From Mesostigma viride (Eukaryota; Streptophyta; Mesostigmatophyceae; Mesostigmatales; Mesostigmataceae): 64,000 nucleotides of DNA. Positions 35,701-47,700 of this stretch are shown here, piece by piece. The notes under the pieces were generated by a model, which had not been told where the DNA came from, did no database searches, and saw nothing but the letters and a program-made list of their open reading frames with translations. The stretch's first letter is position 1; the number at the start of each line of letters is the position of its first letter. The DNA lies in contig RPFO01000578.1 of assembly GCA_009746045.1 (NCBI GenBank), forward strand, positions 190,915 to 254,914, written 5' to 3'. Position numbers and translations under genes: made by a program.

Positions 35701-38700
35701 CCTCCCCTCCCCTCCCCTCCCCTCCCCTCCCCTCCCCTCCCCTCCTCTCCCCTCCCACCACTCAGCAGGTTGGAGCTTGCCTCCGTGGTCATGCCTCACC
35801 CTGATCCCACCCCGTCCATTCCCGCTCACCTGGTCCCACTGGTACGCCGAGGGTATGATGCGCTGCAGCATGGACATGGCGGCCTGGATGCGCGGGTCGT
35901 TGAGCGTGGGCAGCGAGAGCAGCGCCGACACGCCGTGCTCGCGCAGGAACGAGTTTATCTTGGCCACCTCCTCGGACAGGCGCTGCGCCAGCTGGCCAGG
36001 GTCCTCGGGGATGTCCAGCCCAAACACGCGCATGCTCTTGATGCCGCAGCGCACCGCCTCGGCCACACGGTTGACCGTGAAGAGTATGTACTGTGTGTAT
36101 GGTGTGCGTGAGTGTGGTATGTGTGCGTGTGTGCGTACGGTGTGCGTGTGTGTGGTATGTGTGCGTGTGTGTGGAATGGTGTGGGGAAGGAGGGACAGGG
36201 GGCAGGTGCGGGTGCCCCGCGCCCATAATGGGAGGTAGGATGAATTTCGGTCGCATGGGTGAGTAAGCAAGCCATAGACGCAAAAAAAGCCAAACATTCC
36301 AAGGGTTAGAAGTCTTTCTACTCTAAATGGACCGTCGTGCACATCTGAGACAGCGGAGACTAGCCATAATCTAAGTGGTCAGCTGCCCCTCAGCCCCTGC
36401 TGCGACACCAAGGAGCTCTGTTCACGACAGGGCAGCACAAATGCACGGCAGGGGCACATTAAGCGGGCGAATCACTTGGGCAAAATTTTTTGCTCATACA
36501 CTTCTTGCCTGCAGCAGAGCATCAGGAAACAAGCTGGTGGCCAGGTGTCGCATGTGCCTGGGTGGGGACATACTTCGTGAGGCTGCAGACAGCCAGAAGA
36601 CGAGATGAGACCAATAGTCGGTGATGGGGGTGGGTGATGATAAACATAGGCACTGGCTGCTTTGAGAGCTTCAGATGTAAGCACAGTAAGCTAACGAGTG
36701 AATTTTGCTGTGAGAACGCAGGAGCATGCAATGGCATGCACCGACATCACCTGCTCTATGAGCATCAAGTGTAACCAGAAAGGATAAAGCACACTACTTG
36801 AACGCCTTATGCTTTGGAAATGCCATGGGCATGCAAGAGCGACTAGTAAGACCGTGCATGACTCACTGATCCTGCACGCGGCCAGGGTGCAGGGCAGTGT
36901 CTGTAGGAGCAGAGGCACACAAAAGGGGAGAGGAGGAGAGGGCAAGCCATGTTGCGGACTGCAGGGCGTTGTGAAGAAAGCCTGAAGACCAGGACACCAG
37001 CGGATGCTTGAAGGGAAAGTTGGTATAATCAAAACACGCAAACCAGGGAATTTGAGCAGCAGCATGAAGCCTGATTGGCACTTCATGAAAACAGTTGCTT
37101 CTTAAAACAAGGATCCGCTCACAACCAACTTAACATCTACGTCCAAACATCACTGCACCGCAAGTGTCTCCTATCTCATAGAAGTGTTTGGCATTCACAA
37201 GGTGCTGGACGGAAACCTCATCTCCGCCAAAGAGGGGGAGTGGCACGTAGGTGGGACATTATCTTACGAGCCACCAATCACAGCTCCTCCAGCTGCACCA
37301 CAAGTGCGAGTTTCTGCCGCCTACACCCACCAGGTGTTTGACTACCAGTTTAAACCCACCAATTCGAGCTCATCCAGCTGCACCACGAAATTCCAGTCCA
37401 CCGCATGCAGCCGCATCTGTAGAGTTTGCAGCGGAAGGGCACAGGGGCATAGGCGCAAAGGCTTAGACGAGGTATTGCCTTGTGGGACAGCCCATGGTAC
37501 GCAAGCGAACAGATGGCCAAGCCCCTCCACTCCAAAGAATGGTGTCAGGCTGCTACTGCACGCAACCACTCACCAACACTCCATGGGCTACCGGCATTCC
37601 TCAATTTCATTCTTGAAAAAATGACAAGCTGAGTCTACCTTTTTCCTCCACGAACAAGCATCTCCAATCACAGGCAATGCCGCTTATCATGGCAATGTTC
37701 TTGCAGCATTTGCCATGTGCCATCGGTTGTAATTCAGATAGGGACACATTTTACATTCAAAAAGAGACAACCATGGCACATTTTCCACTTGCAACAGCAA
37801 CCTTCCTACCCACGCCGTTGCACCTATAAGGATGGCATCTCTCCTTCCCCCCATCCCACCCCAACCCCGCTAATTCCTTCATGAGCTCCACTTCATCCTT
37901 CCTTGGCGTCAGCTCCCCCGCCCCCCCTTCCCTTCCCTTCCCTCCCCATCCCCTCACCTCGCTGATGATGGCCAGCGCGGCCTCTGGCTCCGACATCAGG
38001 TACGTGCACTCCGCCAGCAGCAGCTTGGCGGCAAACCACGAGGCGTAGCTGGCCGCATCGTGCTGCCAGGTGTCGCCCAGGATCTTGATGACCACCTGCG
38101 CGTGGTGCCGCGCCGCGTCGTATGCGGTGCTGCTCTTGGCGCGGTCCGCCGCGCGCAGGTTCAGCTCCACCAGCAGCGGCTTCTGCCCATCGTCCACCAG
38201 CCCTGCGCCCAGCGCGATGTTCATGTGGAAGAGCACGTCGTACAGCTTCTTCTCCAGGTCGTTCTTGTCCAGCGCGCCCAGCTGCAGCACGCCGACGCGC
38301 AGGTGGATTTGGTGCCGCTGCGCCTCCGCAAGTCCCTGGTATGCAGCCTGCTGGACGCGGTCATGCACGAAGCGGTACTTGATGTCGTCCAGGATGCGGC
38401 TGCCGCTAGTACTGCCTTGCACAGCGGTGCTGCTGCTGGGGCCAGCGAGAGCATCGCCTCCAGTGCTGGCTTTTTGGTCTTGGCAATCCACGTTTGCGAC
38501 AGTTCCTCTGGGCCCCCTGGCAGTTGCTACCACGGCCATGGTGTCGCCAGCGGCCTTGCTGAAGAGGTATTCGGTCCCGTCGGGGATGACAAAGGACTGG
38601 CGCACGGCAGGCCAGAGGGCGGCAGCAATCACGCTGGCCTTCTTGCCCAGCACGATAGCGAGCGTGCGCATGTCGAATGAGTCGCCGATGCACGCCGCCA

Positions 38701-41700
38701 TCTGCAGCATCTCCAGGGTGGTGGGTGGCAGCTGCGAGGGAAAAGAGCACAGGGGGACGCGGGGGCGGTGTATGGGTTTGGGTGTGTTTAAGGAAACGGG
38801 GGTGAATAGGGGGAGAGTCCAGGGGGAAGGGGGGAAGAGAAGAGGATAAAGAGCAGTAGTTGAGGGAGCAATTTGCTGAAGGGGTGGTTGCCTTGTGAAC
38901 CTACAGAGTGCCAAAACTGGCTAGTTATGACGGGTGGCCCGAGGCTCCAATGTCGTGAAGTTTACGTCACTACAAATGCCCCAACAAGGGGGTAATTTCA
39001 GGCAGATGCGTGGGCAATTAGTGGGGTCAGGCACCCGTGAAAAAGCAATCGGAAAGGTATGGAAAACAAAGGAGGCAGCAGGATGGTGATAATGAGCAAA
39101 ACAAAACATGAAGGATGGCAAGCCAAACGTTGGCTGTGGCTGTGGAGATAATAAGGGGGGAGAAGTGAGCCAACACAAAGAGGGTGAAAGACATGGGGCA
39201 AAGGAGCATCACTTGAACTTCCTTGACCGTTAAAGCACAGTACGTTTACCTCAGGACTTGACCACACGGCTGAGGATTAAAATAAGCTACAACAGCCAAA
39301 AACAAAATATAGATCAGGAGTTGCATAGAGGTCAGCTTGGCATTTTAAAATATGCAAATATCCCATGAACCACTAATGCATCAGCATGGCAATGCGTGTA
39401 GGAGGCCAAGTTCAAAATATCCTCCTTGCCAAGTTGTGTCTTCATCAAATACCCAGTTGCACGAATCAACAACTGCTTTGTTCAAACTTGTGCATGCCCA
39501 GAGAGGTATACTTGATAGCAAGCTCCCATGGAAAAGCACAAATGGCAAAAGCAAACACAATGCACTCCTTGCAGCACTTGCTCATCCTACACCTAGCACA
39601 ATGCAAGATCTGCAAAGCACCGCACAACATCGGCAGCTTTTCCTTGGGAAGGTAAGGATGACAGAAATTCCTACCATGTGAAGGTGGACAGAAGCAAATT
39701 TGCACATTATCGCGCCGGATGAAGCGCATTGGGCGGGATCGGGTGGGCCGGTGGGGTGGGGTGGGGCCCAATGGACTATCTTCTGATATCATAAAGGCAA
39801 CTGAGACAAGCAAGTAGAACGCTCGGTACGCAAGATGCCATGCATTTCTGAGATGCCTGTGCTACAGGGGAAATGCAGAGTTGCAACGCACTGGCGAACT
39901 ATAGCTCAGGTTGCAAGGCAACTACGCCAGGCACACGTTCAAGATGCAACGGGCCGAGCATGCTGCTCCAGTGGACACGTAATCACGCGATAGACTTCAG
40001 AAAAAAATCAAGCAGAAGGTGCAGTTGCCACAAGAAACTACGGAACTCGCGCGAGCAACATCCCAGGCAATGCTGCCATTACTTTGCGAGTCTGCCCTAG
40101 CATACGAGGTCCTTTACTTTGCGAGTCTCCCCTAGTATTCGAGGTTGTTGCATCATAGGCAACAACACTGGACACAAGAGGCATTACAGGCAAAAAGGCA
40201 ATCGCAAGCTTTCTAATAATCCTTCTAACTCATCAATCCAAGCGCATGCCCCCTCGTGTCGGCTCACCTGCGCGAGCTGGCTGGCCATGAACTCCACCAC
40301 GTTGGCGCTGATCTCTGCCGCGCGTATGGAAGCAATGTCCCAGTCCCAGCCTCCCGTCATCGGGTCTAGCATGAGCAGCCCCCGCTTGACAAACTCGCGC
40401 ACGAGCTGCACCACGAAGAACGGGTTGCCCCCCGTCTTGTCAAACACGATACGGCCCAGCACGGTGGCGTCCCGCACGCGCCCCGCCTTGCTTTCTGCCG
40501 ATGCGCCCCCCACACCGCCGGAAGCTCCCGAGAGCACGCCCCCAGAGGCACCGGGGGGCAGCGTAGACCCCCTGGCCAGGGTGTGCTTGACAAGCAGCGT
40601 AACCTCCTCGGCGTTCAGGGGCTCCAGCCGGATTTCGGTCAGGCTGACCGCAGGGCGTCCCCTGGAAGGGTCGAGCAGGGAAAGGAGCACATATGGTGCG
40701 CTCTGCAGTCAGCACTCCTACCCGTTTCCCCACCGATGTGAACTACCTGGAACTAAGTATCAAATCCCAAACTCCAGGAGTACACCAACCTGTACCTGCG
40801 TAGGTGCCTAAAACACGTGCGTCTAGCAAATATCGCTAGTGATTAGAGCAGGAGCATGAGAAGGCAGGGTGATGATAGAGAGGCGTGCAGGCAACAACCT
40901 GGGCAACACTTCCTGGGTGATGCAAGATCTTGTTACATTGTCTGCAAACTTCCTGCAGCATACATGTAGTCCAGACTACAACTACAATAACAATAGACCT
41001 CCCCGCACACAATAACACACAGAAAAATCACATACCTAGCAGATGCATCGAGAAAAGGTTCCAGGGAAAGTTTGAAAACTCTGACAATAAATTAGACTGC
41101 CAGGAAACCTGAGCTCTGCCGCCTATGCGTGAGAAACAAATCTATGATACAAATAACAGGCCCGCTGTGAATGTAAACCATGCCAAAGTGCCGCACTACA
41201 CCACTCCGATGGCATGGCCATCAAGATGCATGAACCTTCTTCTTAGCTCAAAAAACAAGCAACAGGATGCCCCCATCGACGCCTAGGCCCCAGGACGAAT
41301 GGCTCCAATACCCGTTTGTGTGCATGGTACACTTTCACAAAACAGAAATCTTCACCAAGCCTGTCTACGCCTACGCTTGAGGTCCTTCCTGCGTGACATC
41401 AGGAAAGGAGTACCTACAAAGCCTACCAATTTCATAAATACCAAGGCCCGCCACCCCCGTCAAGGAGAGGCCACAAACCCATACCACAGTACAGTGGGTT
41501 GAACCCCGATGGTAACCCCAGGCATGATTTCAATTTTTGTTTTCCAACTGATGCAGATACTGTAGTTGGCGCTTGGCGGCTATCGCTAGCACCTGTACTT
41601 GAGCTCTGCAGGTGCTGTCACCCATTAATTTGGGTGACCCCTAGACTTGGGCGGTCACCCCTTAACCGATACTCCGCTGAACCCTTTTGGGCACTTTCCT

Positions 41701-44700
41701 ACCCCTGAAAATGAAAAAAATCATAACTCACAGCCCACAACTCCAAAGATCCCCAACCAAGATGCCAGGGATATCTACACTCCAAGGGCTTTCGGAATAT
41801 TCAATAATACAATGGGTTTATCAAACCATTTGGATTCTGGTTCTAGTCAAAGTTGGCCAAAAGGCGATCTTTTTTCCCCAAGGAAAAGTCAGCCCCACCC
41901 TAACTTCCCAGGGAGGGAAGGGAACCTCAATACCAATATTGGACAACTTACTTGGATAGTCCAATGGAGGTTTCCTTGGGTCAGACCACCCGGATATCCC
42001 ACTAGACCGATATAACGTGCTCATATATGTGCGTGTGCAGGTTCCGCACGCGTGAACAGCCATCCATGACATGCAGAACGTTAATGCATTATTACAAGCT
42101 ACAAAAGAATGCCAAAAGTGCTGGAATACAAATAGGCTGCCTACCTGCACTAACAGAATGATATACTCGAAAGAAATGCCATAAACTGAGCACTATCAGG
42201 GCTAATATCACCCTTCATAGCACGCATGCTGAATGGTGCACTAATAGACTCGTCATATATAATGCATGGAAGACACATTCCGCTGCAAACGACGTGCAGA
42301 CACCTTGTCAAGCCTCGCTCGTTCATGTCCCGCCCGGATTCCGCTGGCTGGGATCCTCATATAGGTCACACATACCCTTGCTTTAGGCAGAGGCAGCCAT
42401 AGCCACGCAACGCGTGCATTCTTTATGACTACCATGTTCATTATCTGCGAGAATATGACGAATCAACGCATCCACATCACCAGCAAACGCGGCAGCAAAC
42501 GTCCCGTACCTGTCGTAGATGCCTGGGACGACAGACAATGCGCAAAATGAACGAGGAACCTGGACTATAAAATGCAACTGCTCATCTGACGATGACGACC
42601 AGACGAGCAGCATTTTTCATGATGTTTTTTCCGACTCCCGTGAGTCTGGTCATCATTGACCTACAAAAATAACGCATGAACGTCTAAAGCTGTAGTCTGA
42701 GCCATTTCCAGCTGCGAACGAAGCCCAATTTTTTCAAGGAAAATCCAACGTCATCTGCCATAGTCGCGCGCGCGATCGAGACAAAAATTTCCCGCCATCC
42801 CGCCAAAGTCACGTGATACTCACTGAATGCACGTGGTAATTACCAGGCTATGGGGAATACATCCTCCAATGCATCACCTTCGTCCTGAAGCATCCCTGGA
42901 CCCCCCGGACAACTTTCCTCCGTCACACGACATTCGACCGTCTGTCAAGCTACCCGACAGATCGGGTGGTTTACCGACTATGGGTTAATTTGGGTTCACG
43001 CTTTCAGAGGTCACCACAGTAGTGCAGCCATCGCAGCAAAGCCTAATATACTGACTAGAACAACACATCAAGTAACGTGCGTGCTAACTTTGTCGTTAAC
43101 ACGGTCTTCGGCGGAGCCCATTTTTCGAAGAACCAAGGCTCGAAGAAAGGGCGAAGCCAATTATTGGAGAGGTGAGTGAAGTGCGGGCGCACCTCCACGA
43201 TTTCCATGGGCATCTACTAATTGGACATTGGATCTTGGCGCAAAGCTCCTGATTCTGCAGCCAAGATGGTACGACAGGAACAGAATGTTGGCGCAAAACG
43301 CCTGACTCTGCCGACATTCATCTCACGAGTCGCCAGGACTTATGCTTGCGAAGATGCGCACATTATTTGGATGGATGGATGGATGGATGGATGGATGGAT
43401 GGATGGATGGATGGATGGATGGATGGATGGATGGATGGATGGATGGATGGATGGATGGATGGATGGATGGATGGATGGATGGATGGATGGATGGATGGAT
43501 GGATGGATGGATGGATGGATGGATGGATGGATGGATGGATGGATGGATGGATGGATGGATGGATGGATGGATGGATGGATGGATGGATGGATGGATAGAT
43601 GGATGGATGGATGGAGAATGAATGGGTTACAGCTTGACGTGCGGTTTCCCCAAAATCCTTCAATCCTTTTTTTGTCGTACCATCTTGGCCGCAGAGTCAG
43701 GAGTTTTGCACCAAGATTCATCGTCCAACCAGCAGACGCCAATGGAAATTGTCCCAGAGTGTCCGCTCTTAACGCACCTCTCCAAATAAATTGGCTTCGC
43801 ACTTTCTCGAACCTTTGGTTCTTCCAAAAATGGGCTCCGCCAGATTCTCCCCTAGTGAAGATAGTACAGCCTAGTACAGATACTCATGCCTCAAGTTGGG
43901 TTCATGCCTACAGTTGGCTTGCCGTAGTTTGGGCAGCGAACCCAACTCAAGGCATGCGTGACCTGTGTTACCGTCACCCACGCTACAGCCAAGGAGGGGT
44001 TGATATGGCATGCTTTTGCCTGTACCTGAGCTTGGCGAGCGTGAAGCTGAACGGGTGGCCTGTGGTGATCTCCCCGTCGCGGTACGCCAGAATCAGCATA
44101 AGGTACGGGATGGACGCCTCCAGCAGCAGCAGCTCCAGCAGGCGGAAGCTGGCCGGGTCGGCCCACTGCAGGTCGTCCACAAACAGGATCAGCGGGTGCG
44201 CCGCCGTCGCGAGCGCCTTGACCAGCGAGCGGAAGACGGCCAGGAAACGGTGTGACGCCTCGGACGCGCCCACGCGCTGCACGGGCGGCTGGTCCCCCAT
44301 TACCTCCTCCAGCTCCGGAATAACCTGGCGCGCGTGTATGCCAACATCATAGGGAGACAAGAAGGCAGTAACACAACAATGCTACCATGAGAGCCATAAC
44401 AAAACACATTATGGAAGATGCGAAGACATGAAACCCTTGAATAACTCAATAGGAAAGCGCATTCGAATACCAGGCTTCGTGAGGGCTACCATTCTGACAA
44501 GCTGAAGGGGCATGGGCATACAATAATTCCTGTATTAGCAGACAGCACAATAGACGCCACACGCTGCAAACATAATGACTTTTGACTACTGTAGGTGAGG
44601 ACATTGACTAGCTGGCGCCTAAAAGTAATCGTCGAGCCTAGCGCATTCTTACATTGTGATGCCAGACCTAGCCATCTCGTACGCAACAACCTGGCCATTG

Positions 44701-47700
44701 GGTGTCTGTGGCACGATGCACAAGCACTGCGAGCGTACTCCCGAGGCTAGGATTGCCCAACTAGGCACACAGGGGTATGCGCAGCATGCCGCCTGCATAC
44801 ATGCCAAAACATACTGGATAAACATATAAACGCCATCGTACCCATACTGTGTGCATGGTCATGGCCTGTGCCGGGGCCTAGCGTACACGCTATTGAGTAC
44901 ACCAAAATGGCTGCCACCTGGTTGCGGTCACTGCTGTCGATACACATCCCCAATCACTAGCTGCTACATTCCATAACCATAAGAGCCGACTCTTCAGACG
45001 AGAGGTTTTTATTGCAAAGCCAAATGCACGAGCCCTGCGCGTACTTGAGTACCACAAAGTGGAGAAGGCCACTTGCCTGCGTGAGAATGATGGCATTGGG
45101 CGCCAGAGCAGCCTCCAGCGCCGCCTTGAACTGCGCGCGAGCATCCGGGTCGGCGCGGTGCTGCACCGCCAGCTGGCGGAAGAGCGAGCGAAGTGCGCTG
45201 ATGAGCGCGTAGCAGGGTAGCCGCTGATACTGGTCATACTTGCCCACCGCATAATAGGCATGTGGGTACGTGAGCCGCGCCACGCTGTGCAGCTTCTCCA
45301 CCAGCGCCGTCTTGCCGATACCTGAGTAGCCGGAGATGAGCACCACCTGGCAGGCGTTGGCGGATGGGGGGCACAAGGATAACAGGGTCACATTTCTCGT
45401 AGACTTGCAAGTAGACCAAGTGCTAATGCAAAGTTTGGAGGGAAGAAAAGAGCGAAAAGAAGAGGGCTAATGAAAATGAAAGGCTGCAGACACGAAGTAG
45501 ACATTGCCAGAATCAAGGGGAAATTTTGGTTGATAAAATCTGCAACTGCAGGACAAATTAAGTACAACAACATTCGTAACACACAAAAAAGACAGGGGAT
45601 ATACAAGAAGAAAACGTAGTGTGAGGGGAGATGAGGAAAAAGGGAAAGATGGAGGAGAAGATGGGAAGGAAGCAGAGGGGGGGGAAAAAAGACCCAAAGA
45701 AATTTTTTTAAAGGGGTCACAGGAAAGCAACGGGACGGAAAAAAAGAAGTTGAAGATATGGCAGATACAGCAAGCATTTCCAATCCACAATACCCACTTT
45801 TCACTTGGCGAACACTGCATGACACAAATGACAAAGAGAAGCAGTCGAGCGCATTGGACAAGGAAGCAGATCACGTGTCCAGAGATTGTGGGGGGCGTGG
45901 GTGCTGCAGGAAGTGTGAGCACACGAGAGTGCAACACCAATGGCAGGCCAAAAGACACACCCAGCCAAGTACAGATAAGGGAGCTTCTAGTTACAAACAT
46001 CTTTGACTGCGATAAAATGTTGACGAGTCCTTCCACAGCACGAGAAGACGAGCACAGAACAAGTACAGGAACAAGGAGCCTCCACCGCACGGTAGTAATG
46101 CCCTCTGACCCTCCAGTCGCAGAGAGATGTTCAGGGCTGCGTCACCTGGCTGCGGTCGGTGCCAGTGGCCGGGTTCAGCGCGGCCTCCATCGCATCCTTA
46201 AGGCTGGCCAGCTGCGCCTCGCGCCCCACCAGCGCGGCCGGCGCAAGGAAGGACTGCTCCAGCTCGTTCTTGCCCAGGGGGAACCCGTGGACCACGCCCA
46301 GCACCTACGACGCACCAGGGGGTGGGGGGGAGGGCGGGCGGGCGGGCGGGTGGGCGGGCGGGCGGGCGGGCGGGCGAGCGTTGGGCGGGCGGGCGGGCGG
46401 GCGGGCGGGCAGCCGGCGGGCGGGCGGCCGGGCGGGTGGGTGGGTGGGTGGGTGGGTGGGCGGGCGGGCGGGCGGGCGGGCGGGCGGGCGGGCGGGCGGG
46501 CGGGCGGGCGGGCGGGCGGGCGGGCGGGCGGGCGGGCGGGCGGGCGGGCGGGCGGGCGGGCGGGCGGGCGGGTGGGTGGGTGGGTGGGTGGGTGGGTGGG
46601 TGGGTGGGTTGGTGGGTCGGGCAGATCAGGGGTGAGCCTGCGTGGGGGAGGAGCAACGCGCAGGCATCAAAAAGCCTTGCAGAGGACCTCACTTCTAAAA
46701 GACCTCACTTCTCGAGGGCATTAACCTGGCACCACAGGACCTGAAAAAAGATACCTGCAGCTTGCAACTCAGTGCAACAACAAAAAATGCTTGAGTAAAG
46801 GGGTGTGCAGGCATGCACATCGTACGGGGTGGCCATCTTTTATGAGTGTCACGGACCACAGCACCAACCACAAGGAAGTCATGCAGTCACAGGATGATGG
46901 GAGAACAGGTACCTCTGGCTTCATGGGCATGCGCCAGCTATCCTGACACCAGCGCGAAATGATCGCAACAAAGATGGCCTGTTCGTAACAGTCACCACCA
47001 CCACAGTGTGCACATGAACTAAAGGCTTTTGACAATGCATGGATTTAGATATTATGTAACGCATGCCAGGTTGGAAGCCAAACTCACTTGGCCTAAATTT
47101 ACATACGCACAGCCGTATATGGAGAGAGCCGGTGCCCACGTCCCTGCCTTTTCCTCCCCTTATCCCTGTTAACCTCAGTCGAGGTTCTGTAGCAATAACG
47201 TTTACAATGCATGGTGACCAGCCCTGTCCACCTCAGGTGTGGCTCCTGCCCTGGCGATGAAACCACGCTTAGCGCTGAAAAAATAGCCTTCCTTTCCAAA
47301 CACTGCAACAGGCCAACAATGCAACGAAACAAGGAGCCCAATGAACAGCACCTTACCTCCAGCTGGTTCTTGCAGCGCTGCAGGTCCTCTGCAAGCCCAG
47401 CTGCGGTGCGGTACCGCGCCTGCGGGTTGCACGCAAAGCTGCGGAGGATGATGTCGGACATGACCTCCGGGAGCTCGGGGCATAGCACGGACGGCTGAAC
47501 AGGCATATCCCCGCTGCCACAACCCTGGAAGGGCTCCTCCCCCGTAAATATTCGGAATAGCACCGCGCCTATGGAGTCCTCTCGGCTGCTCCTCGCCGGG
47601 TTTGATTGCTCGGACGACCGTGACGACAGCTCCAGGCCACACAGGAGCGCGCTCTCCAGCACCTCGGGCTGGAGGAACGCCTGCTCCTCGTCACTCAGGT

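Larger units (their letters stand above)
36091..40267 (-). other. Introns 5, 6 and 7 of the host gene
   Basis: Intron 5 is 38732-40267 and intron 6 is 37417-37957. Intron 7 is 36091-37359; without the candidate exon 7 the last two form one intron, 36091-37957. Near 37273-37310 there is a second, imperfect copy of the end of candidate exon 7 (GTGGTGCAGCTGGA and flanks). A GTGTGCGTGTGTG-rich patch lies beside the acceptor of exon 8 (36095-36180). No other gene is seen. Confidence 0.7.
40662..44025 (-). other. Intron 4 of the host gene (3,364 nt)
   Basis: GTACAG to CTTCCAG. It contains a foldback element (43105-43847). The remainder, 40700-43100, shows no gene; it has ordinary mixed composition. 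Confidence 0.82.
45347..47356 (-). other. Introns 1 and 2 of the host gene
   Basis: Intron 2 is 45347-46145; intron 1 is 46305-47356 and begins, in plus coordinates, beside a GGGC/GGGT array. No gene within. Confidence 0.82.

Noticed and set aside
34570-36342. Long Gly/Arg/Glu and Pro/Ser/Leu open frames on both strands
   Set aside because: They are translations of the C/T tract in an intron; only 35830-36090 (minus) inside them is a real exon.
36470-36520. Possible micro-exon reading [10 protein letters not shown]
   Set aside because: Its splice phases do not fit phase 0 on both sides; in phase 0 it contains a stop.
43221-44352. Open frames repeating MDGW or HPSI
   Set aside because: Translations of the (GGAT)n array; a tetranucleotide repeat is open in all frames.
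45621-46744. Gly/Arg/Ala repeat proteins
   Set aside because: Artefact of the (GGGC)n array.
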